Positions 44,844 to 54,497 are shown, counted from the stretch's first letter. The stretch is DNA of 64,000 nucleotides from Methylocapsa acidiphila B2 (GCF_000427445.1 NZ_KE386496.1:3698004-3762003); one strand, 5' to 3'. The notes: a model not told the origin generated them from the sequence alone. A program made the numbers and translations.

Positions 44844-45772
44844 GAGCTTGCACAAGGAATGAGAGAGGAAGAGCGGGAGGCTATCGGCGTTATGGGTTTT
44901 TCGCGACGGAGGCAAGGCGCGGCGACTAGGCGGCGGCGATCATCGCCTTTCGGCTTCGTGTCGACTGAGTGAGCTTGCGCCGCCCGGGGGCTTGTCCGGG
45001 CTGTCGCAGCCTTTTACGCGCAAAAATCCACGGCGCTTTCTTTAAACGAGCTTCGACAACCAGAGCTTAAACGCGACTTCTATTTTTACATTATGGAAAA
45101 AGCATGAAGCGCCTGGAGTTGGCGCTTCGCGCTTCCTCTCATCTTGGCGCAAGGTGAGCGAACCGCCGATTGTCGGCCCATCCATGTTGCCGATCTGACA
45201 CAGGCAGTCGAGTTCGGGAGCGGCAAGTCGATTGCCCTCAAAAAATGCTTGAAAAGCGCGCCGAATCGCATATCTCTCGGTCTGCCCAATTTCGCACGTG
45301 CCTGTGGTCGTGTGTCGGTTGGTGGGGATCCGGACAAGAGGCCGGTCAACCGCCTGAAAAAAGGACCGACAGCCGGAGGCGAACCGGCGAACCCCGCCAA
45401 ACGGGGGACGCGACTTAAAGCAACGACGGACCGGGCTTTTTCGTCTCTGTCGGCCTCCAAAGCCGACTTACCGAAGAGGCTTGTCTTTCTTGCCGGGCGT
45501 GCGGAAGGGGAACCAATCCCATTCCAAGCGAAGGCCATGAACGCTTTGAACCGCGGAATTCCGCGTGTTCACGGTGGGCATGTCCAACGGCGCAGCATCT
45601 GACCGCGCGCGGTCCTCGAGGCTTTGGCTTCGTGGAAACGATCGTGGTCGCGGATGGCGGGTCAACTGTCGCGGTCGCGTCTCCACAGCGCGGGCGTCGC
45701 TTAGCATCGCCATTCACCCCGAAGCTTATTCGTCTTGGCGCGGAAGTCCGCGCCCTTCGAAGGGATGCCGCG
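44844..45772. other. 929-base gap upstream of ornithine decarboxylase
   Basis: No coding frame on either strand resembles a protein family; tRNA, tmRNA, RNase P and SRP signatures were looked for and not found. The gap contains one convincing feature, a minus-strand terminator-like hairpin at 45106-45128. Confidence 0.5.
45106..45128 (-). terminator. Minus-strand terminator-like hairpin
   Basis: GAAGCGCC (45106-45113) and GGCGCTTC (45121-45128) pair perfectly with a 7-base loop. On the minus strand the stem is followed by ATGC and five T, as in an intrinsic terminator, implying a minus-strand transcript from 45129-45770 whose identity is unknown. Confidence 0.55.
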
Positions 45773-46903
45773 ATGACTGATCGCATCTTGGAGTTTCTCC
45801 GCAATCGCCGTGAAGATGGGCCCTGCCTGGTGGTCGATCTCGAGGTCGTGCGCGATAATTACGCGGCCTTCGCGAGGGCGCTTCCGGACACGCGCGTTTT
45901 TTACGCCGTGAAGGCCAATCCCGACCCGCGCGTGCTCGAGCTTTTGGCGGCTCTCGGCTCTTGCTTCGACACCGCTTCGGTGGTCGAGATCGAGCAGGCG
46001 TTGGCGGCGGGCGCATCGCCGGACCGCATCAGCTTCGGCAATACGATCAAGAAGGAGCGCGACATCGCGCGCGCCTATGCGCTCGGCGTGCGGCTGTTCG
46101 CCGTCGACTGCGAGGCCGAGGTCGAGAAGATCGCCCGCGCTGCGCCGGGATCGAAGGTTTTCTGTCGCATGCTTTGTGGTGGGGCAGGCGCCGAATGGCC
46201 GTTGTCGCGTAAGTTCGGCTGCGCCGTCGAGATGGCGCCGCGCGTTCTCGAACATGCGCATCGGCTGGGCCTCGTCGCCTTCGGGCTGTCGTTCCACGTC
46301 GGCTCGCAACAGCGCAATCCCTACATGTGGGACGCCGCCTTGAAGGCGTCGGCTGCGATCTTTCGCGATCTCGCGGATCGCGGCATCGTGCTGCAGATGG
46401 TCAATCTCGGCGGCGGCTTTCCGACGCGCTATCTGAAGAGCGTGCCGGCGGTGAAGGCTTATGCGCAGGCGATCCTTCGCTCGCTGCACAAGCATTTCGG
46501 CAATCATATCCCTGAGACGATCATCGAGCCCGGCCGCGGCATGGTCGGCAATGCCGGAGTCATCGAGGCCGAGGTCGTGCTGATCTCCCGCAAGTCGGAC
46601 GATGATGAGGTGAAATGGGTCTATCTCGACATCGGCAAGTTCAATGGACTCGCCGAGACGATGGACGAGATGATCCGCTATCCGATCAGGACGGCTTTCG
46701 ACGGCGATGAGACCGCGCCTTGCGTCCTCGCTGGCCCGAGTTGCGACTCGGTCGACGTGCTCTACGAGAAGGAGCCTTATTTCCTTCCGATCAGTCTCGA
46801 GATTGGCTCGAAAGTGCTGATCGAGGGGACGGGCGCCTATACGACGACCTATTCTTCGGTCGGCTTCAACGGATTTCCGCCGCTGAAATCCTATGTGATC
46901 TGA
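45773..46903 (+). CDS. Ornithine decarboxylase (type III PLP fold)
   Basis: 376 residues from ATG 45773 (AAGGGAT upstream). PLP lysine K47 in VFYAVKANP, LSFHVGSQ, NLGGGFPTRY, EPGRGMV and the active-site cysteine in GPSCDSVDVLYE. Short eukaryotic-like ornithine/lysine decarboxylases of this type are usual in alphaproteobacteria and supply putrescine. Downstream GNAT and homospermidine synthase genes complete the path to homospermidine. Substrate ornithine is inferred from context. Confidence 0.93.
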   Translation: MTDRILEFLRNRREDGPCLVVDLEVVRDNYAAFARALPDTRVFYAVKANPDPRVLELLAALGSCFDTASVVEIEQALAAGASPDRISFGNTIKKERDIARAYALGVRLFAVDCEAEVEKIARAAPGSKVFCRMLCGGAGAEWPLSRKFGCAVEMAPRVLEHAHRLGLVAFGLSFHVGSQQRNPYMWDAALKASAAIFRDLADRGIVLQMVNLGGGFPTRYLKSVPAVKAYAQAILRSLHKHFGNHIPETIIEPGRGMVGNAGVIEAEVVLISRKSDDDEVKWVYLDIGKFNGLAETMDEMIRYPIRTAFDGDETAPCVLAGPSCDSVDVLYEKEPYFLPISLEIGSKVLIEGTGAYTTTYSSVGFNGFPPLKSYVI

Positions 46904-46932
46904 CCAGCCGCGTAAGGCTGGAGGTCGGGGTC

Positions 46933-46960
46933 GGGCGCCGTCCTTAGGCGCCCGATTTTT
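46933..46960 (+). terminator. Rho-independent terminator of the decarboxylase gene
   Basis: GGGCGCC (46933-46939), loop of 7, GGCGCCC (46947-46953), then GA and five T. Confidence 0.85.
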
Positions 46961-47097
46961 CGTCGTTGGACCAGCACGGAGCGAAGCTCCACTGCCCCAT
47001 TTCTTGTCCCGGACGGCCGGCGTTGTCTCGATATTCGAGACCGCGCGCGGTGCGAGGGTCGTCGCGCATCCCGGCCCAGCGGCCGGCGGAGGCTCAG

Positions 47098-47703
47098 ATG
47101 ACCTTTCTCTTGAATGACATGCAAACCCTGTCGCCGATCGGGTTCCAACCTTTCGTCGCGCCCGAGATCGAAATCGTCGATGAGGGGCAATGCGATATTT
47201 TCGCGCGGGAAAGCCTTCTTGACGCAGCGTTCGGTCCGGCGCGCTTCGATAAGACGGCTCAGCGCCTGCGCGACGGGCGCTTGCCGGCGCCCGGCCTTGC
47301 GCTTGCTGCGAAGGCGGCTGGCGCACTGGTCGGCACCCTGCGGCTTTGGCCCGTCGACGCCGGCGGGGTCCAGGCTTTGCTTCTCGGTCCGCTCGCGGTC
47401 GCCAAGACATGCCGCTCGCGCGGCATTGGCCGCAAGCTCATGGCCGAGGGCTTGTTCCGCGCCTTCGCCGCGGGCCACAAGGCGATTTTGCTCGTGGGCG
47501 ACGCGCCTTATTATGAGCCTTTCGGTTTCGCGCGCCGCCACACCTTGGGACTCGCTCTTCCGGGTCCGGTGGACGAGGCGCGCTTCCTTGGACTCGAGCT
47601 CGAGACGGGCGCTTTGACAAACGCCAGTGGCCTGGTCAAAGCCGCTGGGGCTTTCGATTTTTCGGCGCATCGAGTGGAGACCGAGTTCCTCTACGCCGCG
47701 TGA
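47098..47703 (+). CDS. GNAT N-acetyltransferase (YhbS-like)
   Basis: 201 residues, from ATG 47098 with GGAGG seven bases upstream. Acetyl-CoA loop LLGPLAVAKTCRSRGIGRKLMAEGL, then AILLVGDAPYYEPFGFARRHTLGLALPGPVD, the YhbS-type signature. Located between ornithine decarboxylase and homospermidine synthase; an arrangement I believe is common in rhizobia, suggesting a link to polyamine metabolism (acetylation of polyamines or regulation), not proven. Confidence 0.88.
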   Translation: MTFLLNDMQTLSPIGFQPFVAPEIEIVDEGQCDIFARESLLDAAFGPARFDKTAQRLRDGRLPAPGLALAAKAAGALVGTLRLWPVDAGGVQALLLGPLAVAKTCRSRGIGRKLMAEGLFRAFAAGHKAILLVGDAPYYEPFGFARRHTLGLALPGPVDEARFLGLELETGALTNASGLVKAAGAFDFSAHRVETEFLYAA

Positions 47704-47905
47704 GCCGCGCTCGACCTCCGGCGCGGCGCTGGATCAGAAATGGCGCCGCCGCGCCTGCGTCGCTCTGACGTCACAAAATAAGACAAAGCAATGAACTGGA
47801 GCGCCGCCCGATCCAACGTTCGGGACGGCCTCCAGCGGCTCCATTCGCCTTTTTCATTGGCTCTGGCGAAGCCGCCCCCCAACTCGATCTATTGGAGATG
47901 AATCA

Positions 47906-49339
47906 ATGTCGCAGCAATGGCCCGTGCATGGCGCAATCACCGGCCCGATCGTCCTGATCGGCTTCGGCTCGATCGGGCGCGGCGTGCTGCCGCTGATCGA
48001 GCGCCATTTCACCTTCGACAAATCGCGCTTCACGGTCATCGATCCCGAGGACAAGGACCGTCATCTTCTCGATGAGCGGGGCATCGCCTTCATCAAGCAG
48101 GCCGTCACGCGCGAAAATTTCGTCGATCTTCTGAAGCCATTGCTCACCACGGGCGGCGGCCAGCCCTTCATCGTCAACCTTTCGGTCGATGTCTCTTCCG
48201 CCGCGGTCATGCGTCTCGCTCATGAAGTCGGCGCGCTCTATGTCGACACCGTCGCCGAGCCTTGGCTCGGATTCTACACCGATACGCGCCTCACCTTGTC
48301 TGAGCGCTCGAACTACGCGCTGCGCGAGGGCGTGCTCGATGTTCGCCGCGCGCTCGGCAAAGGCCCGACGGCCATTTCTTGCTGCGGGGCCAATCCGGGC
48401 ATGGTCTCCTGGTTCGTCAAACAGGCGCTCTTGAATGTCGCCGCCGATTGCGGGATCGACGCAGGCTCCCCCCAAACGCGGGAGGATTGGGCGCGGCTCG
48501 CGCATAAGGTCGGCGTCAAGGGCATTCATATCGCCGAGCGCGACACCCAACGCGCCAAGTCGCCGAAACCCATGGGGGTTTTCGTCAACACATGGTCGGT
48601 CGAAGGTTTTGTCTCGGAAGGCCTGCAGCCGGCCGAACTCGGCTGGGGCACGCATGAAAAGCATCTGCCGCCGGAAGGCAAGCGGCATCCTTTTGGGCCG
48701 GATTGCGCGATCTATCTGATGCGACCGGGCGCGGGTACCCGCGTGCGCTCCTGGACGCCGACCGCGCAGGCTCAGCATGGCTGGCTGATCACCCATAATG
48801 AGGCGATTTCCATCGCCGATTATTTCACCCTGCGCGAGGGCGGCGAACTGATCTATCGTCCGACCTGCCATTACGCCTATCGGCCGGCCGACGACGCCGT
48901 CCTTTCGCTCGACGAGATGGCCGGCGCGCAATGGCAAGTCCAGCCGAAGGCGCATATTCTCGACGAGAATGAGATCGTCGATGGAATCGACGAACTCGGC
49001 GTCCTTCTCTATGGCCACGCCAAGAACGCCTATTGGTATGGCTCGCAGCTCTCCATTGAGGAGACGCGCCGCATCGCGCCCTATCAGAATGCGACCGGGC
49101 TGCAGGTCACGTCCGCGGTTCTCGCTGGCATGGTTTGGGCTTTGGAAAACCCCGAGGCCGGAGTCGTCGAGGCCGACGAGATCGACTTCCGCCGCTGCCT
49201 GGAGGTCCAGACTCCCTATCTCGGGCCCGTCATCGGCCAATATACGGATTGGACGCCGATCAAGGATCGCGCGGTCCTGTTCCCCGAGGACATCGACGTG
49301 GAAGATCCGTGGCAGTTCAAGAATGTGATCGTGCGGTAG
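47906..49339 (+). CDS. hss: Homospermidine synthase
   Basis: 477 residues. NAD-binding Rossmann opening GPIVLIGFGSIGRGVLP (about 14-30), VIDPEDKDR, the CCGANPGMVSWFVKQAL segment and HNEAISIADYF. Converts two putrescines to homospermidine, the major polyamine of many alphaproteobacteria. GGAG lies upstream of ATG 47906. The third member of the polyamine module. Confidence 0.95.
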   Translation: MSQQWPVHGAITGPIVLIGFGSIGRGVLPLIERHFTFDKSRFTVIDPEDKDRHLLDERGIAFIKQAVTRENFVDLLKPLLTTGGGQPFIVNLSVDVSSAAVMRLAHEVGALYVDTVAEPWLGFYTDTRLTLSERSNYALREGVLDVRRALGKGPTAISCCGANPGMVSWFVKQALLNVAADCGIDAGSPQTREDWARLAHKVGVKGIHIAERDTQRAKSPKPMGVFVNTWSVEGFVSEGLQPAELGWGTHEKHLPPEGKRHPFGPDCAIYLMRPGAGTRVRSWTPTAQAQHGWLITHNEAISIADYFTLREGGELIYRPTCHYAYRPADDAVLSLDEMAGAQWQVQPKAHILDENEIVDGIDELGVLLYGHAKNAYWYGSQLSIEETRRIAPYQNATGLQVTSAVLAGMVWALENPEAGVVEADEIDFRRCLEVQTPYLGPVIGQYTDWTPIKDRAVLFPEDIDVEDPWQFKNVIVR

Positions 49340-49341
49340 TG

Positions 49342-49383
49342 CATCATGCCGAAAAATTGCAGAGTTTTCGGACCAACATGATG
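49342..49383. repeat. Palindromic element after hss
   Basis: Nested arms CATCATG (49342-49348) / CATGATG (49377-49383) and CCGAAAA (49349-49355) / TTTTCGG (49365-49371). A second smaller perfect hairpin (CATGCCGTG / CACGGCATG) follows at 49406-49431. Either could terminate hss; the GCATCATG core recurs at 7586. Confidence 0.6.
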
Positions 49384-49405
49384 AGTTGAAGGACGCGCGC
49401 CCGCT

Positions 49406-49431
49406 CATGCCGTGGACCCATTCACGGCATG
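49406..49431. terminator. Hairpin between hss and the LprI-like gene
   Basis: Nine-bp perfect stem with an 8-base loop between convergent genes; the T-run is absent, so Rho-independent activity is doubtful. Confidence 0.4.
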
Positions 49432-49444
49432 GCTCGAAAAGGGC

Positions 49445-49939
49445 TCAGCGCTCCTCGAGCCAATCCTTCAGCTCCAGGAGATCGATCGCGCGCAGGGCTG
49501 TTTGCTGCAGAATGCAGTCGCCCGCGAGCGGACCTTGGATCGTCCCGTTGGGGAAAAGCTTTCGCGGCCATGCGCAGGCGAGGTCGCGGAACTCGATCCA
49601 GGCGAGCTGCGCATCCGTGAGATAGGCGCGGATCTCGTCGCTCTTCGCTAGATTTCTCGCGTCATAATAGGATTTGTTCAAAAGCTCGTCCCAGATCGTG
49701 ATTTCCCGCGCGTCGCAATCGACCATCCCCGCTGTGCTGGCGCCAGCCGGGGTTTGTCGGCAAGGCTCCGCGACCTTCCCGATGCATTTACGTCGATCCG
49801 CGGCTAGCTCAGATTCGGCTAGGCAGCGCTCAATGATCGATTTTTCCGCGATGGTCGGATCCGGCCGATAGGCGTCGTCGGCGATCGCAAAGGCCGAGGA
49901 AGCGACGAGACAGGCTAAGGGGAAATGAACTTTCGCCAT
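49445..49939 (-). CDS. LprI/DUF1311 family exported protein
   Basis: 164 residues with signal peptide (KVHFPLACLVASSAFAIA). DUF1311 pattern: CLAESELAADRRKCIG, CDAREITIWDELLNKSYY, LTDAQLAWIEFRDLACAW, and paired cysteines throughout. Members such as LprI inhibit lysozyme; a periplasmic inhibitor or scaffold role is likely. It follows the indolepyruvate oxidoreductase gene on the same strand with a 44-base gap. Confidence 0.85.
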   Translation of the reverse strand: MAKVHFPLACLVASSAFAIADDAYRPDPTIAEKSIIERCLAESELAADRRKCIGKVAEPCRQTPAGASTAGMVDCDAREITIWDELLNKSYYDARNLAKSDEIRAYLTDAQLAWIEFRDLACAWPRKLFPNGTIQGPLAGDCILQQTALRAIDLLELKDWLEER

Positions 49940-49983
49940 GGCGCGCGTCTCCGCGATCCCATGAAAAACCGTGCGACGAACGG

Positions 49984-52900
49984 CTATTCCGCCGCGAGCT
50001 TCGTCAAAGCCGGATCAGCGCGAAACTGGTCGAGCAGCATTTGCTCCTCCGCCTTGGCCGCTTCCAGATGCTTGGCCTTTACATGGCCGAAACCCCGGAT
50101 CTTGTCCGGGATCGAGGCCAGCGCGACCGCGCTCGCATAATTGTCGCCAGATAGATTCGCAACAATTTCCTCGAGCAAAATTTGGTAGTCGACAATTAGC
50201 TTTCGCTCGATTCGACGTTCGCCCGAATAGGCGAAGAGGTCGAATGGGGTGCCGCGCAGGCCTTTCAGTCTGGCGAGCAGTTTGAACGCCCGCATCATCC
50301 AGGGTCCGAAGCTCGCCTTTAAGGGTTCGCCCTTTGCGTTCGTCCGGCCGAGGATTGGCGGCGCCAGATGGAACTCGAGCTCGAGTTCGCCGTCGAATGT
50401 CGCTTCGAGCTGGCGGACGAAGGCGCTGTCCGCATAGAGCCGCGCGACTTCATATTCGTCCTTGACCGCCATCAGCTTGAAAAGATTCCGCGCGACGGCC
50501 TTCGTGAGCGCCTCGCGGCCGTGCGTTAGCGCGCTCTCGGCCTCGGCGACCCGCGAAAGCAGGCGTCGATAGCGTTCGGCATAGGCGGCGTCTTGATAGG
50601 CGACGAGAAAACGGGCGCGGCGATCAATCAGCTCGGAAAGCGACTGCGGCTCGTTCCGCTCCGACTCTGGACGCCGCAAAGGCGCGACAATAGCGTCCAC
50701 GGCGGTCGAGTCAGCGGCCATGCGCCGTCCCCAAAGGAAGGCCTGCTTGTTCATCTCGACGGCTTCGCCATTGAGCTCCAGCGCCCTCAAGATAGAGGCC
50801 TCGGCGAGCGGCACGGCGCCCTGCTGCCAAGCGTGGCCGAGCATGAACATATTGGCCGCGATGGAATTGCCCAGCAGCGCCGAGGCTATGCCGGTCGCGT
50901 CGATGAAGCGCGCGGACTCGCCCGCGGCCAGCCGGATCGCCCGCGAAAGAGATTCCGACGGCAAGGAATAGTCGGGGTTGTGCGTGAATTCGCCGGGGAA
51001 GATCTCGGCGGCGTTCACGACGACGGCCGTTTCGTTTTTGCGGATCGCGGCGAGAATGGTTTTCGAGCCGGAGACGACGAGATCGCAGCCGAGGACGAGG
51101 TCGGCCTCGCCGGCGGCGACCCTGATTGCATGAATGTCTTCGGGTTTGGCGGCGATCTTCACATGGCTAAAGACCGCGCCGCCTTTTTGCGCGAGTCCCG
51201 CCATATCGACCGTGCCGCAGCCTTTGCCTTCGAGATGCGCCGCCATGGCGAGTATGGCGCCGATCGTCACGACGCCCGTGCCGCCGACCCCCGTCACCAA
51301 GATCCCATAGGGGCGCGCGCCGATCGAGCGGATCGAAGGCTGCGGCAGGGCCGGAAAATCATGGTCCTTAGCGATGACCGCCTGTTTTGGCTTGGCGCCA
51401 TGGACGGTCACAAGCGCCGGACAAAACCCCTCGAGACAGGAAAAATCCTTGTTGCAGCTCGATTGATCGATGACGCGCTTGCGGCCGAACTCGGTTTCGA
51501 GCGGTTGGATCGAGACGCAATTCGATTTGATTCCGCAATCGCCGCAGCCCTCACAGACGCGCTCATTGATGAAGACGCGCCGGTCGGGGTCCGGAAACTC
51601 GCCTCTTTTGCGGCGGCGGCGCTTTTCAGCGGCGCAGGTCTGGTCATAGATCAGAACGGTGACGCCGGAGACCGCGGCGAGCTCGCGCTGCGTCTCGTCG
51701 AGGTCCTCGCGATGGCGAATGTCGAGCCCTTCGGGCCAGTCGAGGCCGGTATGATATTTCTGCGGCTCGTCCGTCACGACGACAATGCGGCGGACGCCTT
51801 CGGCCGCGACCTGGCGCGCGATCTTGTCCACGGTGAGGCCGCCGTCGAGCCTTTGTCCGCCGGTCATCGCGACGACCTCGTTGAAGAGGATTTTGTAGGT
51901 AATGTCGACTCCGGCGGCGCAAGCGAAACGGATGGCGAGCAGGCCCGAGTGATTATAGGTGCCGTCGCCGAGATTTTGGATGACGTGCCGGCGTTTCGAG
52001 AAGGGCGCCTCGCCGACCCAATTCGCGCCCTCGCCGCCCATCTGCGTATAGCCTTCGGTGGCGCGGTCCATCATTTGCGCCATGTAATGGCAACCGATCC
52101 CCGCATAGGCGCGCATGCCTTCCGGCACTTTGGTCGAGGCGTTGTGCGGGCAGCCCGAGCAGAAATAGGGCGTGCGCACCGCGATGTCGGCGCTCGCGGC
52201 GAGATCGGCCTGCGCGCGCTCGAGCTTGCGCAGTCTCTGCTCAAGCGCTTCGTTCTGCGTGAAACGCAAGATGCGGCGGCCGATCGCGATCGCAATGTCA
52301 TTGGCGTCGAGCGAGCCGGTGACCGGGAAGAGCCAGCGGCCTTGCTCGTCCTTCTTGCCGATGCAGACCGGCTGGCTCGGCGAGCCGTATAGCTCCTCGC
52401 GCAGCTGAAGCTCGATCAGCGAGCGTTTCTCCTCGACCACGATGATCAGCTCGAGCCCGCGCGCGAATTCGCGCAAGGCGGTCGGCTCGAGCGGCCAAGT
52501 GCAGCCGATCTTGAGAAGCCGAAGCCCGAACGCGTTGGCTTTGACCTCGTCAATGCCGAGATCGTCCATCGCCTGACGAACGTCGAGATAGGATTTGCCG
52601 GCCGCGATCACCCCGATCCTGGCATGCGCGCCGCCGGATGTGACGATCCGGTTCAAGCGATTGGCGCGCAGCCAAGCGAGCATGGCGTCGCGCTTGTAGT
52701 TTTGTAGGCGCTTTTCCTGCTCGAGCACGCTGTCGCGGGCCCGAATATTGAGACCGCCGGGCGGCATTGCGAAATCGAGGCGCGCGCGCATCGCCGCGCG
52801 CGCGAAGGAGACGTCGATCGACGCCGTCGATTCAATCGTGTCCTTCAGAAATTTGAGGCCGACCCAGGCGCCGGTGAAACGGCTCATGGCGAAGCCATAG

Positions 52901-53487
52901 AGCCCGAAGTCGATAATCTCCTGCACGCCGGCTGGGGAAAGAATCGGCATCATCACGTCGACGAAGGTGAATTCCGATTGATGCGCGGTCGTGGAGGATT
53001 CCGCTGTGTGGTCGTCGCCCATCAGGGCGAGCACGCCGCCATGCTTCGACGCGCCGGCGAGATTCACATGGCGGAAGACGTCGCCGGATCGATCGACGCC
53101 CGGCCCCTTGCCGTACCAAAGCGAGAAGACGCCGTCGAAGCGGCCCTCGCCGCGCATCTCCGCCTGTTGCGCCCCCCAGATGGCGGTCGCCGCGAGATCC
53201 TCGTTGAGGCCGGGCTGAAACCGAATGTCGTTGGCGTCGAAGACGCGTTTGGCGCGATGGAAATTATGATCGAGTCCGCCGAGCGGCGAGCCGGGATAGC
53301 CGGAAATAAAGCCGGCCGTATTGAGCCCCGCTTGACGGTCGATCTCTTTTTGCATGAGGAGGAGTCGGACGATCGCCTGCGGCCCGGAGACGAAAATGCG
53401 CTCCTTGGTCAGGTCGTACTTGTCGTCGAGCGTGACGGATTTGAGGGCCTCGAAGAGGTCGAGCGGGCCTTTGACCACGTCCGCCAT
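49984..53487 (-). CDS. Indolepyruvate ferredoxin oxidoreductase (fused IorA-IorB type)
   Basis: 1167 residues from ATG 53487 with GGAGG at 8-base spacing. Alpha-chain opening FVSGPQAIVRLLLMQKEIDRQ, GFISGYPGSPLGGLD, TPP-binding GDGTYNHSGLLAI..., then an Fe-S insertion with cysteine clusters (CEGCGDCGIKSNC and CNKDFSCLEGFCPAL), and the gamma-type domain with the GVGGTGVVTIGAILAMAAHLEGK Rossmann motif. It oxidatively decarboxylates aryl-pyruvates with ferredoxin. Single long polypeptides of this kind are typical of aerobic alpha- and betaproteobacteria. Confidence 0.93.
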   Translation of the reverse strand: MADVVKGPLDLFEALKSVTLDDKYDLTKERIFVSGPQAIVRLLLMQKEIDRQAGLNTAGFISGYPGSPLGGLDHNFHRAKRVFDANDIRFQPGLNEDLAATAIWGAQQAEMRGEGRFDGVFSLWYGKGPGVDRSGDVFRHVNLAGASKHGGVLALMGDDHTAESSTTAHQSEFTFVDVMMPILSPAGVQEIIDFGLYGFAMSRFTGAWVGLKFLKDTIESTASIDVSFARAAMRARLDFAMPPGGLNIRARDSVLEQEKRLQNYKRDAMLAWLRANRLNRIVTSGGAHARIGVIAAGKSYLDVRQAMDDLGIDEVKANAFGLRLLKIGCTWPLEPTALREFARGLELIIVVEEKRSLIELQLREELYGSPSQPVCIGKKDEQGRWLFPVTGSLDANDIAIAIGRRILRFTQNEALEQRLRKLERAQADLAASADIAVRTPYFCSGCPHNASTKVPEGMRAYAGIGCHYMAQMMDRATEGYTQMGGEGANWVGEAPFSKRRHVIQNLGDGTYNHSGLLAIRFACAAGVDITYKILFNEVVAMTGGQRLDGGLTVDKIARQVAAEGVRRIVVVTDEPQKYHTGLDWPEGLDIRHREDLDETQRELAAVSGVTVLIYDQTCAAEKRRRRKRGEFPDPDRRVFINERVCEGCGDCGIKSNCVSIQPLETEFGRKRVIDQSSCNKDFSCLEGFCPALVTVHGAKPKQAVIAKDHDFPALPQPSIRSIGARPYGILVTGVGGTGVVTIGAILAMAAHLEGKGCGTVDMAGLAQKGGAVFSHVKIAAKPEDIHAIRVAAGEADLVLGCDLVVSGSKTILAAIRKNETAVVVNAAEIFPGEFTHNPDYSLPSESLSRAIRLAAGESARFIDATGIASALLGNSIAANMFMLGHAWQQGAVPLAEASILRALELNGEAVEMNKQAFLWGRRMAADSTAVDAIVAPLRRPESERNEPQSLSELIDRRARFLVAYQDAAYAERYRRLLSRVAEAESALTHGREALTKAVARNLFKLMAVKDEYEVARLYADSAFVRQLEATFDGELELEFHLAPPILGRTNAKGEPLKASFGPWMMRAFKLLARLKGLRGTPFDLFAYSGERRIERKLIVDYQILLEEIVANLSGDNYASAVALASIPDKIRGFGHVKAKHLEAAKAEEQMLLDQFRADPALTKLAAE

Positions 53488-53804
53488 CGTTCATGCCTCC
53501 TGCCGGGCGCGGGGCCACGGCTCTGCGGCCTCGTCCGCCGCATTCATTGGTATAAGCCGGCTAGGCTCGCTTTCCAAGGCTTGGCCCGGTTTTCCACCGC
53601 TCATGCGGAAAGACCGGCGCGGCCGCCCTTCGCGTGCTGGTGCAGGAGCGCTTGACGCGCCAAGTAACGCGAGATGCTCCGAGAATTGCTTCCTGGAGCG
53701 CGACCAGATCAAATCGACGTCATGGGTCAACAAGAAAGCAGCTCATAAACAAAGAGATGGAGCATGCCATGATCCAAGGAGGCGATCAACTTACTCTGAA
53801 CGCG
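53488..53804. other. Intergenic region, no gene seen
   Basis: 317 bases between the oxidoreductase start and the stop of the secreted orphan. A Shine-Dalgarno-like GGAGG at 53778 has no following coding frame of family character. Confidence 0.5.
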
Positions 53805-54497
53805 CTAATTGCCGACGCAGCTCGGATAGGGCGGCCCTTCGCCCTGCGTCACGCTGCACAACTTGATGGGTTGAAGCTTTTTGAGCCTATCATCCCATAT
53901 AGAGCGGTCCAATGTTAACGGTAATTTCGACGCAGGTCCGCGCTGCGCCCATTGCACTGTGTAATAATCTTTTTCACCTTTGATGGTTATGATGAGAGCG
54001 GTCTCGCTATGCGGATGATTTGCTGCGGGAGCCGTTCCGCAACTCGCGACCACGACGAACGCGTCATAATCGCCGAGCTCGATCGCGCCCAGATCTAGAA
54101 GCTTAAACGAGCTAGGGCATGCCTTTTCGAAACCGTCGGCCATTGCAAAAGCGAGCGCTCGCGGCGACGCCTGCGGATTGGACGCCATGTCCTTCATTCC
54201 AGTGTCCGTAAGCATCTCGGTCCAAATCTCCGCCGATTCGCCCTCAGGCACGAACTCATGAATAAAAAAACTGCCGTTTTGGGTGAGATCTTCGAAAACC
54301 GGTTTGAAGCCCTTTGGGAAAGAACGGACGACCAGCTGGCTGAAAATCGGCGTCACCTGCGTGATCGTGTGGCCCTCTCGCCTCAATTTTTCGATCTCGC
54401 CTTCCGACGCCTTTTCAGCGCCGTAAGCGGAAGCGGCCCATGCGGCGTAGCCAGCTAGGGCCAAGACCTTAAAATTAAAGAACAAACGCCTATCCAT
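53805..54497 (-). CDS. Secreted protein of unknown function
   Basis: 230 residues from ATG 54497. Signal peptide RRLFFNFKVLALAGYAAWAASAYG, then EKASEGEIEKLRREGHTITQVTPIFSQLVVRSFPKGFKPVFEDL; a cysteine pair (SSFKLLDL... / VVASCGTAPAAN and KLCSVTQGEG) may form a disulfide. The opening resembles a family of small periplasmic proteins with no assigned role; not recognised with confidence. Base composition is somewhat AT-richer than neighbours. Confidence 0.6.
   Translation of the reverse strand: MDRRLFFNFKVLALAGYAAWAASAYGAEKASEGEIEKLRREGHTITQVTPIFSQLVVRSFPKGFKPVFEDLTQNGSFFIHEFVPEGESAEIWTEMLTDTGMKDMASNPQASPRALAFAMADGFEKACPSSFKLLDLGAIELGDYDAFVVVASCGTAPAANHPHSETALIITIKGEKDYYTVQWAQRGPASKLPLTLDRSIWDDRLKKLQPIKLCSVTQGEGPPYPSCVGN

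Noticed and set aside
45320-45420. Possible tRNA or RNase P RNA in the gap before ornithine decarboxylase
   Set aside because: No anticodon arm, CCA end or conserved RNase P/tmRNA/SRP segments found on either strand.
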